From AR5 sp041499965 (GTDB taxonomy: Bacteria; Methylomirabilota; Methylomirabilia; Rokubacteriales; CSP1-6), in assembly GCA_041499965.1 (NCBI GenBank), contig JBGQLG010000021.1:1-48375 (forward strand): a stretch of DNA of 48,375 nucleotides. Reading direction: 5' to 3'. Below the pieces are notes generated by a model. It was not told the origin of the DNA and did not search any database. It saw nothing but the letters and a program-made list of their open reading frames with translations. Position 1 is the first letter of the stretch, and each line of letters starts with the position of its first letter. Below, piece by piece: positions 26,756 to 37,404 of this stretch. The position numbers were made by a program, and so were the translations under genes.

Positions 26756-27235
26756 ATGGCGGAGTTCTCCAGCCCGACCGTGCGCCGCGTGCAGGAGGCG
26801 CTGCAGGCGCTGGGGCTGGGCCACGAGATCGTCGACCTCGGCCTGTCGGCGCGCACCGCGGCCGACGCGGCCAGTGCCGTCGGCTGCCGGGTCGATCAGA
26901 TCGCCAAGTCGCTCGTCTTCCGCCTGCGCGAGTCGGGCCGCCCGCTGCTCGTCGTCACCAGCGGCGCCCACCGCGTCGACGAGGCCAAGGTGGGTGCGCT
27001 CGTCGGCGAGCCGCTCGAGCGCGCCGACGCCGCCTTCGTGCGCGCTCAGACCGGCTTCGCGATTGGCGGCGTGGCGCCCATCGGGCACACGGGGCCCGTG
27101 GTGACGCTGATCGACGAGCACCTGCTGACCTTCCCCGAGATCTGGGCGGCGGCCGGCCACCCCAACACGGTCTTCCGGCTGACGCCGGCCGACCTGGTGA
27201 CGATGACGCAGGGGCGCGTCGCCGCGGTGGCCTGA
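26756..27235 (+). CDS. YbaK/ProX-type aminoacyl-tRNA deacylase
   Basis: A 159-residue stand-alone YbaK-like editing domain, which hydrolyses mischarged aminoacyl-tRNA in trans (for example Cys- or Ala-tRNAPro in characterised members). The conserved CRVDQIAKSLVF segment with the catalytic-type Lys, the LLVVTSGAHRVDEAKV strand-turn, and GFAIGGVAPIGH are all present, and length is normal for the family. The ATG lies 3 nt after the DinB gene stop. It cannot be decided from sequence which tRNA it edits. Confidence 0.88.
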   Translation: MAEFSSPTVRRVQEALQALGLGHEIVDLGLSARTAADAASAVGCRVDQIAKSLVFRLRESGRPLLVVTSGAHRVDEAKVGALVGEPLERADAAFVRAQTGFAIGGVAPIGHTGPVVTLIDEHLLTFPEIWAAAGHPNTVFRLTPADLVTMTQGRVAAVA

Positions 27236-27249
27236 GCCCCCTCGCACGG

Positions 27250-27255
27250 TAGAAT
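27250..27255 (+). promoter_or_regulatory. Putative -10 element for a leaderless M28 peptidase transcript
   Basis: TAGAAT ends 6 nt before the GTG start at 27262, so a transcript initiated at the usual distance would begin at or beside the start codon. No ribosome-binding site is present, which agrees with leaderless translation. Confidence 0.45.
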
Positions 27256-27261
27256 GGAGCG

Positions 27262-28992
27262 GTGATTCGCCGCAGCATCACGCTCCTCGCCGCGCTCGCG
27301 CTCCTCACCTCCGCCGCCATCGCGGGGCCGCCGCTCACACCGCCCGGGGCCGCCGAGCTGCTGGGCGCCGCCCAGACGCTCACCGGGCCCGGCATGGACG
27401 GTCGCCGCGCGGGCACACCGGGGGGTGACCTCGCGGCCCGGCAGATCGCCGACTGGCTGAAGGCGGCCGGGCTCCAACCCGGCGGCGAGCGTGCGTCGTT
27501 TTCCCAGCCGTTCGTCGTGGCGACAGGCGCGCGGATCGCGGCGGGGACGACGTTGCGCCCGTTGGCCGAGGGCGCGCGGCCGCTCGAGCCGGGACGCGAC
27601 TGGACACCGCACGGCGGATCGCTGCCGGAGCGCGTCAGCGGCGAGATCGTGGTCGTCGGCTACGGCATGCACACGTCCGGCTACGACGACTGGGCCGGCG
27701 TCGACGCTCGCGGTCGCATCGCGCTGGCGCTCGACGGCGCGCCGCCCCACCTGGCCGGCGAGCGCGTCACCCGCCTGGACAAGCTGATCGCCGCCCGCCG
27801 GGCCGGGGCCCGCGCGCTGCTGATCGTCGCCGACCGGCTGCCGACGCTGGCCGCCACCGCCACCGCGGTGCGCATCGTCTCCGGCACGCTCACGCCGGCC
27901 GCCGCCGACGCGCTGCTGGCGCCGATCGGCGCCACCACGGCCCAGCTGGCCGAGGCCATCGCGCGGCGCCGCGCGCCCGCCTCGGTCGCCGGCGGCGCCC
28001 GCGCGGAGTTGAGCGTGGTGCTCGAGGCCGTCGATCGCACCGCCGTCAACGTGATCGGTCTCCTGCCCGGCGCCGATCCCACGCGCGCCGGCGAGGCCGT
28101 CGTGATCGGCGCCCACTACGACCACCTCGGCGTCGTGGGCGGCGCGCTCTATCCGGGCGCCGACGACAACGCCTCCGGCACCGCGGTGGTGGTCGGCCTG
28201 GCCCGGGCGTTCGCCGCCGCCGGCCCGCGCGAGCGCGCGCTGGTGTTCGCGCTGTTCGGCGCCGAGGAGATCGGCCTCGTCGGCTCCGGTCACTACGTGC
28301 GCCAGCCGGCGGTGCCGCTGGCCCGAACGGTCGCGATGCTGAACTTCGACATGGTCGGGCGCCTGGGCGACGCGGCGGTGAGCGTGAGCGGCGTGGAGAG
28401 CGGCCAGGGGCTGCGCGATCTCGCCGCCGAGGCGGGGCGCGCGCTCGGCACCAAGATCACCCTGCACGATTCGCCCTTCGGGCCGTCAGACCACAACCGC
28501 TTCTACGACGCCGGCACGCCGGTGCTGTTCTTCCACACCGGCGGCCACGGCGACTACCATCGCCCCGGCGACACCGCCGACAAGCTCGACGCCGCCGGCA
28601 TGGCGCGCGTCGCCGCGCTGGGCGCACGGCTGGTCGAGCGGCTGGCCGCCGAGGCGCGGCCGGCGTACGTGACGCTGGCCCGGCCCGGAGCGCGCACGCG
28701 CGAGCGCCGGGAGGCCGGGGCGGTGGCGCCGGTCTTCCTCGGCGTGGGCAGCGACGGGCAGGGCGAGGCGGACGGCCTGCGGCTGACGCGGGTCGTGCCG
28801 GACAGCGCCGCCGCGCGGGCCGGGCTGCACGAGGGCGACGTCCTCGTGCGCTTCGACAACCGCCCGGTGAGCGGCTTCGAGGACCTGACGGCGGCGCTGC
28901 GCGCGCGGCAGCGCGGTGACGAAGTCCGCATCCTCTACCTGCGCGACGGCCTCGAACACGACACGGCGGCGACGCTCGACGCGCGCCCCTGA
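27262..28992 (+). CDS. Secreted M28-family zinc metallopeptidase with C-terminal PDZ domain
   Basis: A 576-residue exported aminopeptidase-type protein. The N-terminus MIRRSITLLAALALLTSAAIA is a signal peptide. Residues about 80-250 include a PA-like insert (EIVVVGYGMHTSGYDDW, RGRIALALDG). The catalytic domain carries the co-catalytic zinc ligands of family M28: His285 in HYDHLG, Asp301 in GADDNASG, Glu335/Glu336 in GAEEIGLVGS, Asp363 in NFDMVGR, and a late His in FFHTGGHGDYH. A PDZ domain follows (about 490-570: GLRLTRVVPDSAAARAGLHE, GDVLVRFDN). It should remove N-terminal residues from peptides outside the cytoplasm. The GTG start is preceded by a -10-like TAGAAT only 6 nt away. Confidence 0.93.
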   Translation: MIRRSITLLAALALLTSAAIAGPPLTPPGAAELLGAAQTLTGPGMDGRRAGTPGGDLAARQIADWLKAAGLQPGGERASFSQPFVVATGARIAAGTTLRPLAEGARPLEPGRDWTPHGGSLPERVSGEIVVVGYGMHTSGYDDWAGVDARGRIALALDGAPPHLAGERVTRLDKLIAARRAGARALLIVADRLPTLAATATAVRIVSGTLTPAAADALLAPIGATTAQLAEAIARRRAPASVAGGARAELSVVLEAVDRTAVNVIGLLPGADPTRAGEAVVIGAHYDHLGVVGGALYPGADDNASGTAVVVGLARAFAAAGPRERALVFALFGAEEIGLVGSGHYVRQPAVPLARTVAMLNFDMVGRLGDAAVSVSGVESGQGLRDLAAEAGRALGTKITLHDSPFGPSDHNRFYDAGTPVLFFHTGGHGDYHRPGDTADKLDAAGMARVAALGARLVERLAAEARPAYVTLARPGARTRERREAGAVAPVFLGVGSDGQGEADGLRLTRVVPDSAAARAGLHEGDVLVRFDNRPVSGFEDLTAALRARQRGDEVRILYLRDGLEHDTAATLDARP

Positions 28993-29004
28993 GAGGAGCC
29001 TCCA

Positions 29005-30614
<1,610 letters not shown>

Positions 30615-30615
<1 letters not shown>

Positions 30616-31496
30616 TGGAGATCGGCTGCCACCTGCCCGTCTACGGCGCCGCCGCCACCCGGGAGGGCGTGCTGGAGGTGGCGCGGCGGGTCGAGGCGCT
30701 CGGCTACGACTCGCTGTGGGTGAGCGATCACGTGGTGATCCCGTGGACGATCCGCTCGCGTTATCCCTACAACGCCACCGGCGACTTTCCGCTGGCCCCC
30801 GCCACCGACTTCCTGGAGCCGCTGACCGCGCTGACGCTGGCCGCCGCCGTGACCTCGCGCGTGCGCCTGGGCACCAGCGTCCTCGTGCTGCCGCACCGCC
30901 ACCCCGTGCTCACCGCCAAGATGCTGGCCACGCTCGATCACCTCGCCCCGGGCCGCGTGATCCTGGGCGCCGGCGTGGGCTGGATGCGCGAGGAGATCGA
31001 GCTGTTCGGCGTCCCCTACGCCCGCCGCGGAAGCTGGACCGACGAGGCGATCGCGATCATGCGCGCCTGCTGGCGTGACGACCGCGTGTCACACCACGGC
31101 GAGTTCTTCCACTTCGACGACCTCGGCGTGCGCCCGCGCCCGGCCCGCGGAACGATTCCGATCTGGATCGGCGGCCACACCGACCGCGCCCTCACCCGCG
31201 TGGCGACGCTCGGCGACGGCTGGCACGCGGCGTTCCCGACACCACAGGCGCTCGGCGAGGGCCTCACGCGGCTGCGCGACGCCTGCCGCAAAGCCAACCG
31301 CGACGCTGCGACGCTGACGATCAGCGCACGGCTGGGTTTATCGGCCAAGCGCCCGGCGGCCGAGCTGATCGCCGAGCTGCGCGCCCTCCGCGATCTCGGC
31401 GTGGCCCACGTGATCCTCGAACCCCGTCAGCGCGACATCGCCGAGATGACCACGACCTACGAACGCTTCGCCGCCGAGGTCCGCGCGAACCTGTAA
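30615..31496 (+). CDS. LLM-class (luciferase-like) F420-dependent oxidoreductase
   Basis: A 293-residue TIM-barrel protein of the bacterial luciferase-like superfamily, subgroup usually annotated as F420-dependent. Visible features are the N-terminal EIGCHLPVYG, GYDSLWVSDHVVIP, VRLGTSVLVLPHRHPV, LDHLAPGRVILGAGVGWMREE, FDDLGVRPRPA, IPIWIGGHTDRAL and DGWHAAF. F420 rather than FMN use is inferred from family, not proven. The substrate is unknown; adjacency to an acyl-AMP ligase hints at lipid or acyl metabolism. The ATG overlaps the stop of the ligase gene, indicating translational coupling. Confidence 0.9.
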
Positions 31497-31815
31497 CCGC
31501 CGCGCTGCATTGGCTGGTGCGAGGGGCCAGCAGGGAGTCAACCGGGCGGAGGGAGTGAAGCCTGACGCGCTGACGGCGTGGGGTCCGAGCGGGTCGCGGG
31601 GTCCGCGGGCGCGCCATCGTGGCGAGCCGTCGTCGCCGTTGTCGCTCCGGGCTCGGCTCGCGAGCCGCCAACAACTCGAAGAGCCCGCGCCCCAACCCCC
31701 TCTGGGGGATGGGGGGCCCGAGCGAGCCGAGCCCGGAGCGACTTACGGCGACAGGCGAGCCACGCGGGCGCGCCCGCGGACCCCGCGACCCGCTCGGACC
31801 CCACGGCGCTCCGCG
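31497..31815. other. Intergenic region between convergent units
   Basis: The 319 nt contain no supportable gene. Open frames exist on both strands only because the sequence is extremely GC-rich and palindromic. Most of it is taken up by the long inverted repeat at 31577-31805; the first 80 nt show no recognised element. Confidence 0.7.
31577..31805. repeat. Long nested inverted repeat
   Basis: Positions 31577-31615 are perfectly complementary to 31767-31805 (39 nt). After a partly matched spacer, 31641-31661 pair perfectly with 31722-31742 (21 nt). At the centre, CCCCA/TGGGG and CCCCC/GGGGG pair around a TCT loop (31690-31714). Weaker complementarity extends outward to about 31565 and into the stop codon of the aldolase gene at 31816. 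The whole can fold as one hairpin of about 230 nt on either strand. It may act as a bidirectional terminator for the two converging units or be a REP/MITE-like element. Confidence 0.85.
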
Positions 31816-32466
31816 TTAGAGCTTCGCGCCCGACTTCGCCCAGTCGTCGAGGAACTTCTTCAGCCCGATGTCGGTCAGCGGATGCTTCATCAGCTGCTGC
31901 AGCACGGGGAACGGCATCGTGCACACGTGGGCCCCGGCCTTGGCCGCGTCGACCACGTGCAGCGGATTGCGGATGGACGCCGCCAGCACCTGCGTCTTGA
32001 ACCCGTAGTTGCGGTAGATCTCGCAGATGTCGCGGATCAGGTCCATGCCGACGTGGGCGATGTCGTCCAGGCGGCCGAGGAACGGGCTGATGTAGGTCGC
32101 GCCGGCCTTGGCCGAGAGCAGCGCCTGGGGCGCCGAGAAGCACAGCGTCTGGTTCATGCGGATGCCCTTGCCCGAGAGGTACTTCACCGCCTTGAGGCCG
32201 TCCTGGGTGAGCGGCACCTTCACGACGACGTTGGGCGCCACCAGGGCCAGCTCCTCGCCCTCCTTCACCATGCCCTCGAAGTCGGTGGCCACGACCTCCA
32301 GGCTCACGTCGCCGGGGACGATCGAGCAGATCTCCTCGACGAGCGGCCGGAAGGGGCGCTTCTCCTTGGCGATGAGCGAGGGGTTGGTGGTGACGCCGTC
32401 GACCACGCCGATCGCCACGCCCTCTTTGATCTCGGCGACGTTTGCGGTATCGAGAAAGATCTTCAT
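31816..32466 (-). CDS. Small transaldolase/fructose-6-phosphate aldolase family enzyme (TalC/MipB type)
   Basis: A 216-residue class I aldolase of the short transaldolase group. MKIFLDTANVAEI, VDGVTTNPSLIAK, the Schiff-base Lys83 in VVVKVPLT, NQTLCFSAPQALLSAKAGATY, FLGRLDD and ASIRNPLHV are all characteristic. Family knowledge: E. coli fructose-6-phosphate aldolase has Gln in the VMA-preceding strand where transaldolases of this group have Glu; this protein has Glu57 (VSLEVVA), favouring transaldolase activity. It is the last gene of the long minus-strand run, with the inverted repeat directly downstream. A second transaldolase domain is encoded nearby in the fused gene. A TAGGAT hexamer about 35 nt upstream could be an internal promoter. 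Confidence 0.92.
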   Translation of the reverse strand: MKIFLDTANVAEIKEGVAIGVVDGVTTNPSLIAKEKRPFRPLVEEICSIVPGDVSLEVVATDFEGMVKEGEELALVAPNVVVKVPLTQDGLKAVKYLSGKGIRMNQTLCFSAPQALLSAKAGATYISPFLGRLDDIAHVGMDLIRDICEIYRNYGFKTQVLAASIRNPLHVVDAAKAGAHVCTMPFPVLQQLMKHPLTDIGLKKFLDDWAKSGAKL

Positions 32467-32488
32467 GCGGGTCCCCCTGTCGAGAAAA

Positions 32489-32860
32489 TCAGGCCGTCTC
32501 TATCCTAACGCGACTTCCGGCGCGCACCGTGGCGAAGGCCCGGGCGTCGCCGACCACGCGGCCCACGACGTTCACCGCGCTGGCCGGACGGATCTCGTCA
32601 CCGCGGCTCATGGGCGTGGGGCCGAAGAAGATGCAGAAGGCCTGGCCCGGCGGCCAGTAGCCGAGGTCGCCCAGCGCCACGACCTCCCGGGGCGACTCGC
32701 CGGCCAGCGTCAGGCCGATGCCGAAGTAGATCTCGTCGCCCCACGTCTCGGCCTTGGCCTCGATGGGCAGCGCGGCGGCGATGGCCGCCGCGCTCTTGGA
32801 ATCGTTCAGCTCGGCCTCCAGCGTGACCGCGCCCGCCCTGATGCGGATCGCGCGCGGCAC
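32489..32860 (-). CDS. Cyclophilin-like fold protein, TM1367-type
   Basis: A 123-residue protein of the small cyclophilin-like family typified by TM1367. Visible hallmarks are the N-terminal IRIRAGAVTLEAELND, ETWGDEIYFGIG, and the characteristic LGYWPPGQAFCIFFGPTPMS segment. Characterised structures have a cyclophilin-like barrel but no proven proline isomerase activity; the biological role is unknown. The start is GTG 32860, 5 nt after the stop of the transaldolase/PGI gene, so it is almost certainly co-transcribed and coupled. Confidence 0.85.
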   Translation of the reverse strand: MPRAIRIRAGAVTLEAELNDSKSAAAIAAALPIEAKAETWGDEIYFGIGLTLAGESPREVVALGDLGYWPPGQAFCIFFGPTPMSRGDEIRPASAVNVVGRVVGDARAFATVRAGSRVRIETA

Positions 32861-32865
32861 CGTCG

Positions 32866-35709
32866 CTACCGCAGCGCCTGCTCGACCGCCCGGCGCAGCG
32901 CGGCCAGGCCGGCCTTGACGTCGCGCCCCAGGTGTACGCGCAGCGCCCGGCGGTCGCGGTCGCCCAGCACGTGAAGGTCGCCGCGCGCCTGGGCCGCCTT
33001 GACCACGCCGAACGTGTACTTGTGGCCGGGCACCGGCACGTCGACGGCATCGTCGGCGGTGATCTGCAGGAAGACGCCGGTGTTGGCGCCGCCCTTGTAG
33101 GCCTGCCCGCTCGAGTGCAGGTAGCGCGGGCCGAAGCCGACCGAGGTGGCGACCTTGAGCCGGTCGCGGATGGCGAGGCGGAGGGCCTGGACCTCGGCCT
33201 CGTTCGCCGCGCTCATCTCCAGGAAGGGCAGCAGGGCGACGTAGTCACCGACCTTGGCTCGACCCAGGTGGGCGCGCAGTGCGTCGACCACCGACGTGCC
33301 GCTGCTGAGCGCGGCCGCGTTGCGGGCGTCGGCATACAGGCTGAGCCCGTCGCCCTCCCGGAACGGCGTCTGCGGCACGACCGCGCCGGTCTTCTCGAAC
33401 TCGGCGGTGAGCTTGCGCGCCGCGGCCTTGGCGCTCTCGATGTCGGGCTGATCGAACGGGTTGATGCCGAGCACGGCCCCCACCACCGCCGCCGCAAACT
33501 GCCAGCGGAACAGCTCGCCGCCGAAGTCGTAGGGCTCCTGGATGGCGATGCGCACGACGGGCTGGCCCGCCGACTGCAGCGCGGTCACCGCCGCGTCCTG
33601 GCCGGCGTCGGGCGCCGACTCCAGCCGCAGGTAGACGAACAGGCGATCGGCGCCGTACACCGCCGGCGCGCCGACCGGCTCGCCGTCGATCACCAGCAGC
33701 CCGCGCCCGGCCTTGCCCAGCGACGCGGTCAGGAGCTGCTCGACCCACATGCCGAGCGCCTGGACGGCCGGCGAGACCACCAGCGTGACCTTGTCGCGGC
33801 CGCGCTTGGCCAGCACGCCCATGAGGATGCCGAGCACCGCGCCCGGGTTCTCCTCCGCCGGCACGCTGGCCGCGCAGCTGTGGACCATCTCGTCGGCCTG
33901 GCCGAGGAGCTTGGCGATGTCCACGCCGGTGATCGCGGCGGGGACGACGCCGAAATCGCTCAGCGTCGAGTAGCGGCCGCCGAGCGATGGCAGCCCGAAG
34001 AAGATCCGCCGGAAGCGGTCGGCCTCGGCCACGTACTGCATCTTCGACTCGGGGTCGGTGATGGCGATGAAGCGACGGCCGACCTCGGCCGCGCCCACCG
34101 CGCTCTTGACCGCCTCGAAGAAGTACCGCTTGAGGATGTTCGGCTCCAGCGTGCTGCCCGACTTGCTGGAGACGATGAACACGGTCTTGGTCAGGTCGAG
34201 CTCGCGCTCCACCGCCCGGACCTGGGCCGGATCGGTCGTGTCGAGCACGCGCAGCTCGGGGAACCCCGGGGTCTTCCCGAACGTCCGGGCCAGCGCCGCG
34301 GCGCCCAGCACGGTGCCGCCCATGCCGAGCAGCACCGCGTGCGTGAAGCCGGCGACGCGGACGTTCTCGGCGGCCTGTCGCAGGTGATCGACGTGGGCGA
34401 GCTGGTCGTCGGTGGCGCCGAGCCAGCCGAGCCGCCGGCCCTCGTCGGTGTTGGTCCACAGGGTGGCGTCGCGCGCCCACAGCCGGTGCACCTTGGCGCC
34501 GTCCTGCCACTCCTTGACGACGCCGCGCACCTCGGTGGTGAGGTCGGCGGGCAGCGTCCACGTCTGGCGCTTGATGGCCTCCGAGGGCGTGCGCAGCCGC
34601 TTGGTCACCGCGGCCAGCAGCTTGGCGAAGGCGTCGACGAAGATCTTCACGCCGTCGGCGAGGAGCTGGTCGGCGATCGGCTTGAACGCAATGCCGACCT
34701 CGGCCAGCGTGTCCATCGTGTGCTGGGCGTCCTCGAGGTCGTCCTCCAGGCTGGGCTGGGGCCGGCCGTGGTCGCGGAACGCGTCGTAGGTGGCGGGCGG
34801 GATCGTGTTGACGGTGTCGGGGCCGATCAGCTCCTCGACGTAGATCACGTCGCGGAAGTTCGGATTCTTGGTGCTGGTGCTGGCCCACAGCAGGCGCTGG
34901 GTGCGGGCGCCGCGGTTGCCCAGCGCCGCCCAGCGGGGGCCGGTGTAGATCTCGCGGTAACGCTGGTAGGTCAGCTTGGCGTTGGCGATCGCCACCCGCC
35001 CCAGGAGGCCCTTGAGCTGCCCCTGCTCGAGCGTGCTGTCGCTGGCCTTCAGCCGCGTGTCGATGACCGCGTCGACCGCGCTGTCGATGCGGCTGATGAA
35101 GAAGCTGGCCACGCTCTCCACCCGGCTCGGATCGCCGCCCTTGGCCGCGAGCGCCTCCAGCCCCGCGAGGTAGGCCTCGGCCACCGCCTCGTAGGCCTCG
35201 AGAGCGAAGAGCAGCGTCACGTTGACGTTGATGCCGTCGCCGATGAGGGCCTTGATGGCCGGGATGCCGGCCGGCGTGGCCGGCACCTTGATCATCACGT
35301 TGACCCGATCGACCGCCTTCCACAGACGGCGGGCCTCGTCGAGCGTGCCCGGGGTGTCGTGGGCGAGGTCGGGCGAAACCTCCAGGCTGACGTAGCCGTC
35401 GCGGCGGCCGCTCGAATCGTAGATCGGGCGCAGGATGTCGGCCACGTCCTGGATGTCGTGAATGGCCAGGACCTCGTAGGCGCCCTTGGCGTCGAGGTCG
35501 CGCCGCCGGGTCAGCTCCTTGAGCTGTCCCTCGTAGTCGGCGGAGCCGGCGATCGCCTTCTCGAAGATGGCCGGGTTGGAGGTGACGCCGCGCAGGCCGT
35601 CCTCGTCCAGGAGCCGTCGCAGCTCGCCGCCCGTGATGAGGCTCCGCCTGATGTAGTCGAGCCACACCGACTGGCCATACCGCTGAAGCTCTGTCAGAGG
35701 ATTCGGCAT
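32866..35709 (-). CDS. Bifunctional transaldolase / glucose-6-phosphate isomerase
   Basis: A 947-residue fusion. Residues 1 to about 370 are a transaldolase: PNPLTELQRYGQSVWLDYI, GVTSNPAIFEKAI, and Schiff-base Lys141 in VNVMIKVPATPAG. Residues about 400-947 are a glucose-6-phosphate isomerase-type SIS protein: GMGGTVLGAA, VSSKSGSTLEPN, FGLPSLGGRYSTLSDFG and the C-terminal LHSSGQAYKGG. It links the non-oxidative pentose phosphate pathway to glycolysis by moving three-carbon units and interconverting glucose and fructose 6-phosphates. The start is ATG 35709 with AGGAGG 7 nt upstream; the open frame extends 42 codons further but without family similarity. Confidence 0.95.
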   Translation of the reverse strand: MPNPLTELQRYGQSVWLDYIRRSLITGGELRRLLDEDGLRGVTSNPAIFEKAIAGSADYEGQLKELTRRRDLDAKGAYEVLAIHDIQDVADILRPIYDSSGRRDGYVSLEVSPDLAHDTPGTLDEARRLWKAVDRVNVMIKVPATPAGIPAIKALIGDGINVNVTLLFALEAYEAVAEAYLAGLEALAAKGGDPSRVESVASFFISRIDSAVDAVIDTRLKASDSTLEQGQLKGLLGRVAIANAKLTYQRYREIYTGPRWAALGNRGARTQRLLWASTSTKNPNFRDVIYVEELIGPDTVNTIPPATYDAFRDHGRPQPSLEDDLEDAQHTMDTLAEVGIAFKPIADQLLADGVKIFVDAFAKLLAAVTKRLRTPSEAIKRQTWTLPADLTTEVRGVVKEWQDGAKVHRLWARDATLWTNTDEGRRLGWLGATDDQLAHVDHLRQAAENVRVAGFTHAVLLGMGGTVLGAAALARTFGKTPGFPELRVLDTTDPAQVRAVERELDLTKTVFIVSSKSGSTLEPNILKRYFFEAVKSAVGAAEVGRRFIAITDPESKMQYVAEADRFRRIFFGLPSLGGRYSTLSDFGVVPAAITGVDIAKLLGQADEMVHSCAASVPAEENPGAVLGILMGVLAKRGRDKVTLVVSPAVQALGMWVEQLLTASLGKAGRGLLVIDGEPVGAPAVYGADRLFVYLRLESAPDAGQDAAVTALQSAGQPVVRIAIQEPYDFGGELFRWQFAAAVVGAVLGINPFDQPDIESAKAAARKLTAEFEKTGAVVPQTPFREGDGLSLYADARNAAALSSGTSVVDALRAHLGRAKVGDYVALLPFLEMSAANEAEVQALRLAIRDRLKVATSVGFGPRYLHSSGQAYKGGANTGVFLQITADDAVDVPVPGHKYTFGVVKAAQARGDLHVLGDRDRRALRVHLGRDVKAGLAALRRAVEQALR

Positions 35710-35782
35710 TCCGCCCTCCTGCGCAAGATCGAGACGGCTAGTCTTGCAAGTCGCCACCGGGACGTCAACATTCGTGGGAGCC

Positions 35783-36628
35783 TCATCGGACGCGGGCGCG
35801 GTAGGCCTCCAGCGCCGCCGCCAGGGTGGCCGCATCGGGCACGGTCGACCAGCCGACGCCCTCGACCGACAGCGAGGCGGCGCACGCCGCCGCCTCGGCC
35901 GCCTCCCAGGGGTCGGCGTGGCGATCGTAGTGGATCATGAAGGTGGAGGCGAAGACGTCGCCGGCGCCGGTGGCGTCGACCTCGCGGGTGCGGCGGGGCC
36001 ACACTTCGTAGCGGTCGCCGTTGACGTACAGGAGCGCGCCGCCGGCGCCGGCCGTCACGACCGCCAGCGGGACCCGCTGCACCCACTCGATCAGCTGCGA
36101 CTCGACCCCGCGCACGTCGTGGCCGCTCAGGAAGATGGCCTGCAGGCGGCCCAGGACGGCGTCAGGCGACGGCCACAGGACCGGCGTCACCGCGCCCTCC
36201 TTGTCCACGCTCCGCACCCACCCCTGTAGCTCGGCCCCGACCGCGCCGTCGGGAAACGCGGCGGCGAGCCGGGGATCGACCTCCTGGAGCACGGGCGCCA
36301 GCAGCACCAGCGGCGCGTCGCGCCAGTCGGCGGGCAGATCCTCGATGGTCAGCCGCTGGGCCACGCCGCGGGCCCGCAGCGTCCGTCCCGCGCCCGTGAC
36401 GAGATGCTCGAACGTCGTCGTCCCCGGCGCCTCCGCCGAGACCACCTCGATCTGCGTCGGCAGGTCGTCGAGCGGGAAGTCCGGCCCGTGGCTGGTGAGG
36501 AGCGCCGCCGAGAGCCCCAGGCGATGGGCGGTGATCGCCGCGTAGAGGGCGGCGCCGCCGGGACGCGTCTCCTCCCCGAAGCGATCCAGCGTGACGTGAC
36601 CAATCGCGACGAAATCCGGCGCACTCAC
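35783..36628 (-). CDS. PfkB-family carbohydrate/nucleoside kinase
   Basis: A 281-residue ribokinase-fold kinase, slightly short for the family. The start region DFVAIGHVTLDRFGEETRPGGAA carries the GGAA substrate-binding turn, and DATGAGDVFASTFM carries the GAGD anion-hole and catalytic Asp. The sugar or other alcohol substrate cannot be told from sequence. GTG 36628 is used as start; AGAGGAG is present but about 14 nt away, longer than ideal. It follows the SDR gene by 20 nt and precedes the transaldolase/PGI gene by 73 nt, consistent with a sugar-phosphate role. Confidence 0.87.
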   Translation of the reverse strand: MSAPDFVAIGHVTLDRFGEETRPGGAALYAAITAHRLGLSAALLTSHGPDFPLDDLPTQIEVVSAEAPGTTTFEHLVTGAGRTLRARGVAQRLTIEDLPADWRDAPLVLLAPVLQEVDPRLAAAFPDGAVGAELQGWVRSVDKEGAVTPVLWPSPDAVLGRLQAIFLSGHDVRGVESQLIEWVQRVPLAVVTAGAGGALLYVNGDRYEVWPRRTREVDATGAGDVFASTFMIHYDRHADPWEAAEAAACAASLSVEGVGWSTVPDAATLAAALEAYRARVR

Positions 36629-36648
36629 GGAGTGGACCGACGCTCCTC

Positions 36649-37404
36649 TTAGATCATTGTGAGACCACCGGACACTGACAGGGTCTGGCCGGTGATGTAG
36701 CTGGCATCGTCGGAGGCGAGGAACACCACGGCGGGGGCGATGTCCTCGGGGGTGCCGAGGCGGCCCCACGGAATTATTCTCTTGAGGCTTTCGGCGAGCT
36801 TGGGGTTGGGGGTGGCGAATTCTTTCTGGAAGAGCGGGGTGTCGGAGGGGCCGGGGCACACGCAGTTGACGTTGATGCGGTGGCGGGCCGTCTCGCGGGC
36901 GATGGTCTTGGTGAACGCGATGAGGCCGCCCTTGGCGGCCGAGTAGACGGCCTCGCCGGTCGAGCCCACGCGGCCGGCGTCGGAGGCGATCGAGACGATC
37001 TTGCCGTAGCCCTGGGCGATCATCGGCGGCAGCACCGCCCGCGTGCACGCGATGGGGCCCCGGAGGTTGATCGCCAGGATCTTGTCCCAGAAGTCCGGCG
37101 TCGTCTCCACGAACGGCATCGGCTTGTCCCAGCCCGCGCAGTTGACGAGGACGTGCACGGTGGACCAGCGGGCCACCACGTCGCCGATCACGGCGGCCAC
37201 CCGGCCGGCGTCGGCGACGTCGACCTGCCACGGATGGGCGTCGCCCTTGGTGTCGACGATCTCCGCGGCTGCCGCCACGGCGCCCGCCTCGTTCAGGTCG
37301 AGCACGGCCACCCGGGCGCCCTCGGCCGCCATGGCCCGCGCGATGGCGCGGCCGATGCCGCTGGCGGCACCGGTGACGACGGCGACCTTGTCCTTCAGCC
37401 TCAC
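36649..37404 (-). CDS. SDR-family dehydrogenase, probably a 3-hydroxyacyl-CoA or cyclic hydroxyacyl-CoA dehydrogenase
   Basis: A 251-residue classical short-chain dehydrogenase. The NAD(P) motif TGAASGIG is at 11-18, DVA near 62, NCAG at 88-91, the catalytic Tyr154 and Lys158 in YSAAKGG, with Ser in the SIASDAG strand, and the closing SVSGGLTMI. Asp36 after the second strand (VLDLNE) favours NAD. It sits directly after an acyl-CoA dehydrogenase with a GTGA overlap, so oxidation of a hydroxyacyl-CoA such as the BadH reaction is a reasonable inference but is not proven. Confidence 0.88.
   Translation of the reverse strand: MRLKDKVAVVTGAASGIGRAIARAMAAEGARVAVLDLNEAGAVAAAAEIVDTKGDAHPWQVDVADAGRVAAVIGDVVARWSTVHVLVNCAGWDKPMPFVETTPDFWDKILAINLRGPIACTRAVLPPMIAQGYGKIVSIASDAGRVGSTGEAVYSAAKGGLIAFTKTIARETARHRINVNCVCPGPSDTPLFQKEFATPNPKLAESLKRIIPWGRLGTPEDIAPAVVFLASDDASYITGQTLSVSGGLTMI

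Noticed and set aside
31577..31805. Long hairpin considered as a retron or group II intron RNA
   Set aside because: No reverse transcriptase or maturase gene is nearby and no catalytic RNA domains are recognisable.
31321..32143. ORFs in both directions across the intergenic palindrome
   Set aside because: Their proteins are Arg/Ala/Gly-rich, repeat the palindrome in mirror image, and overlap real genes.
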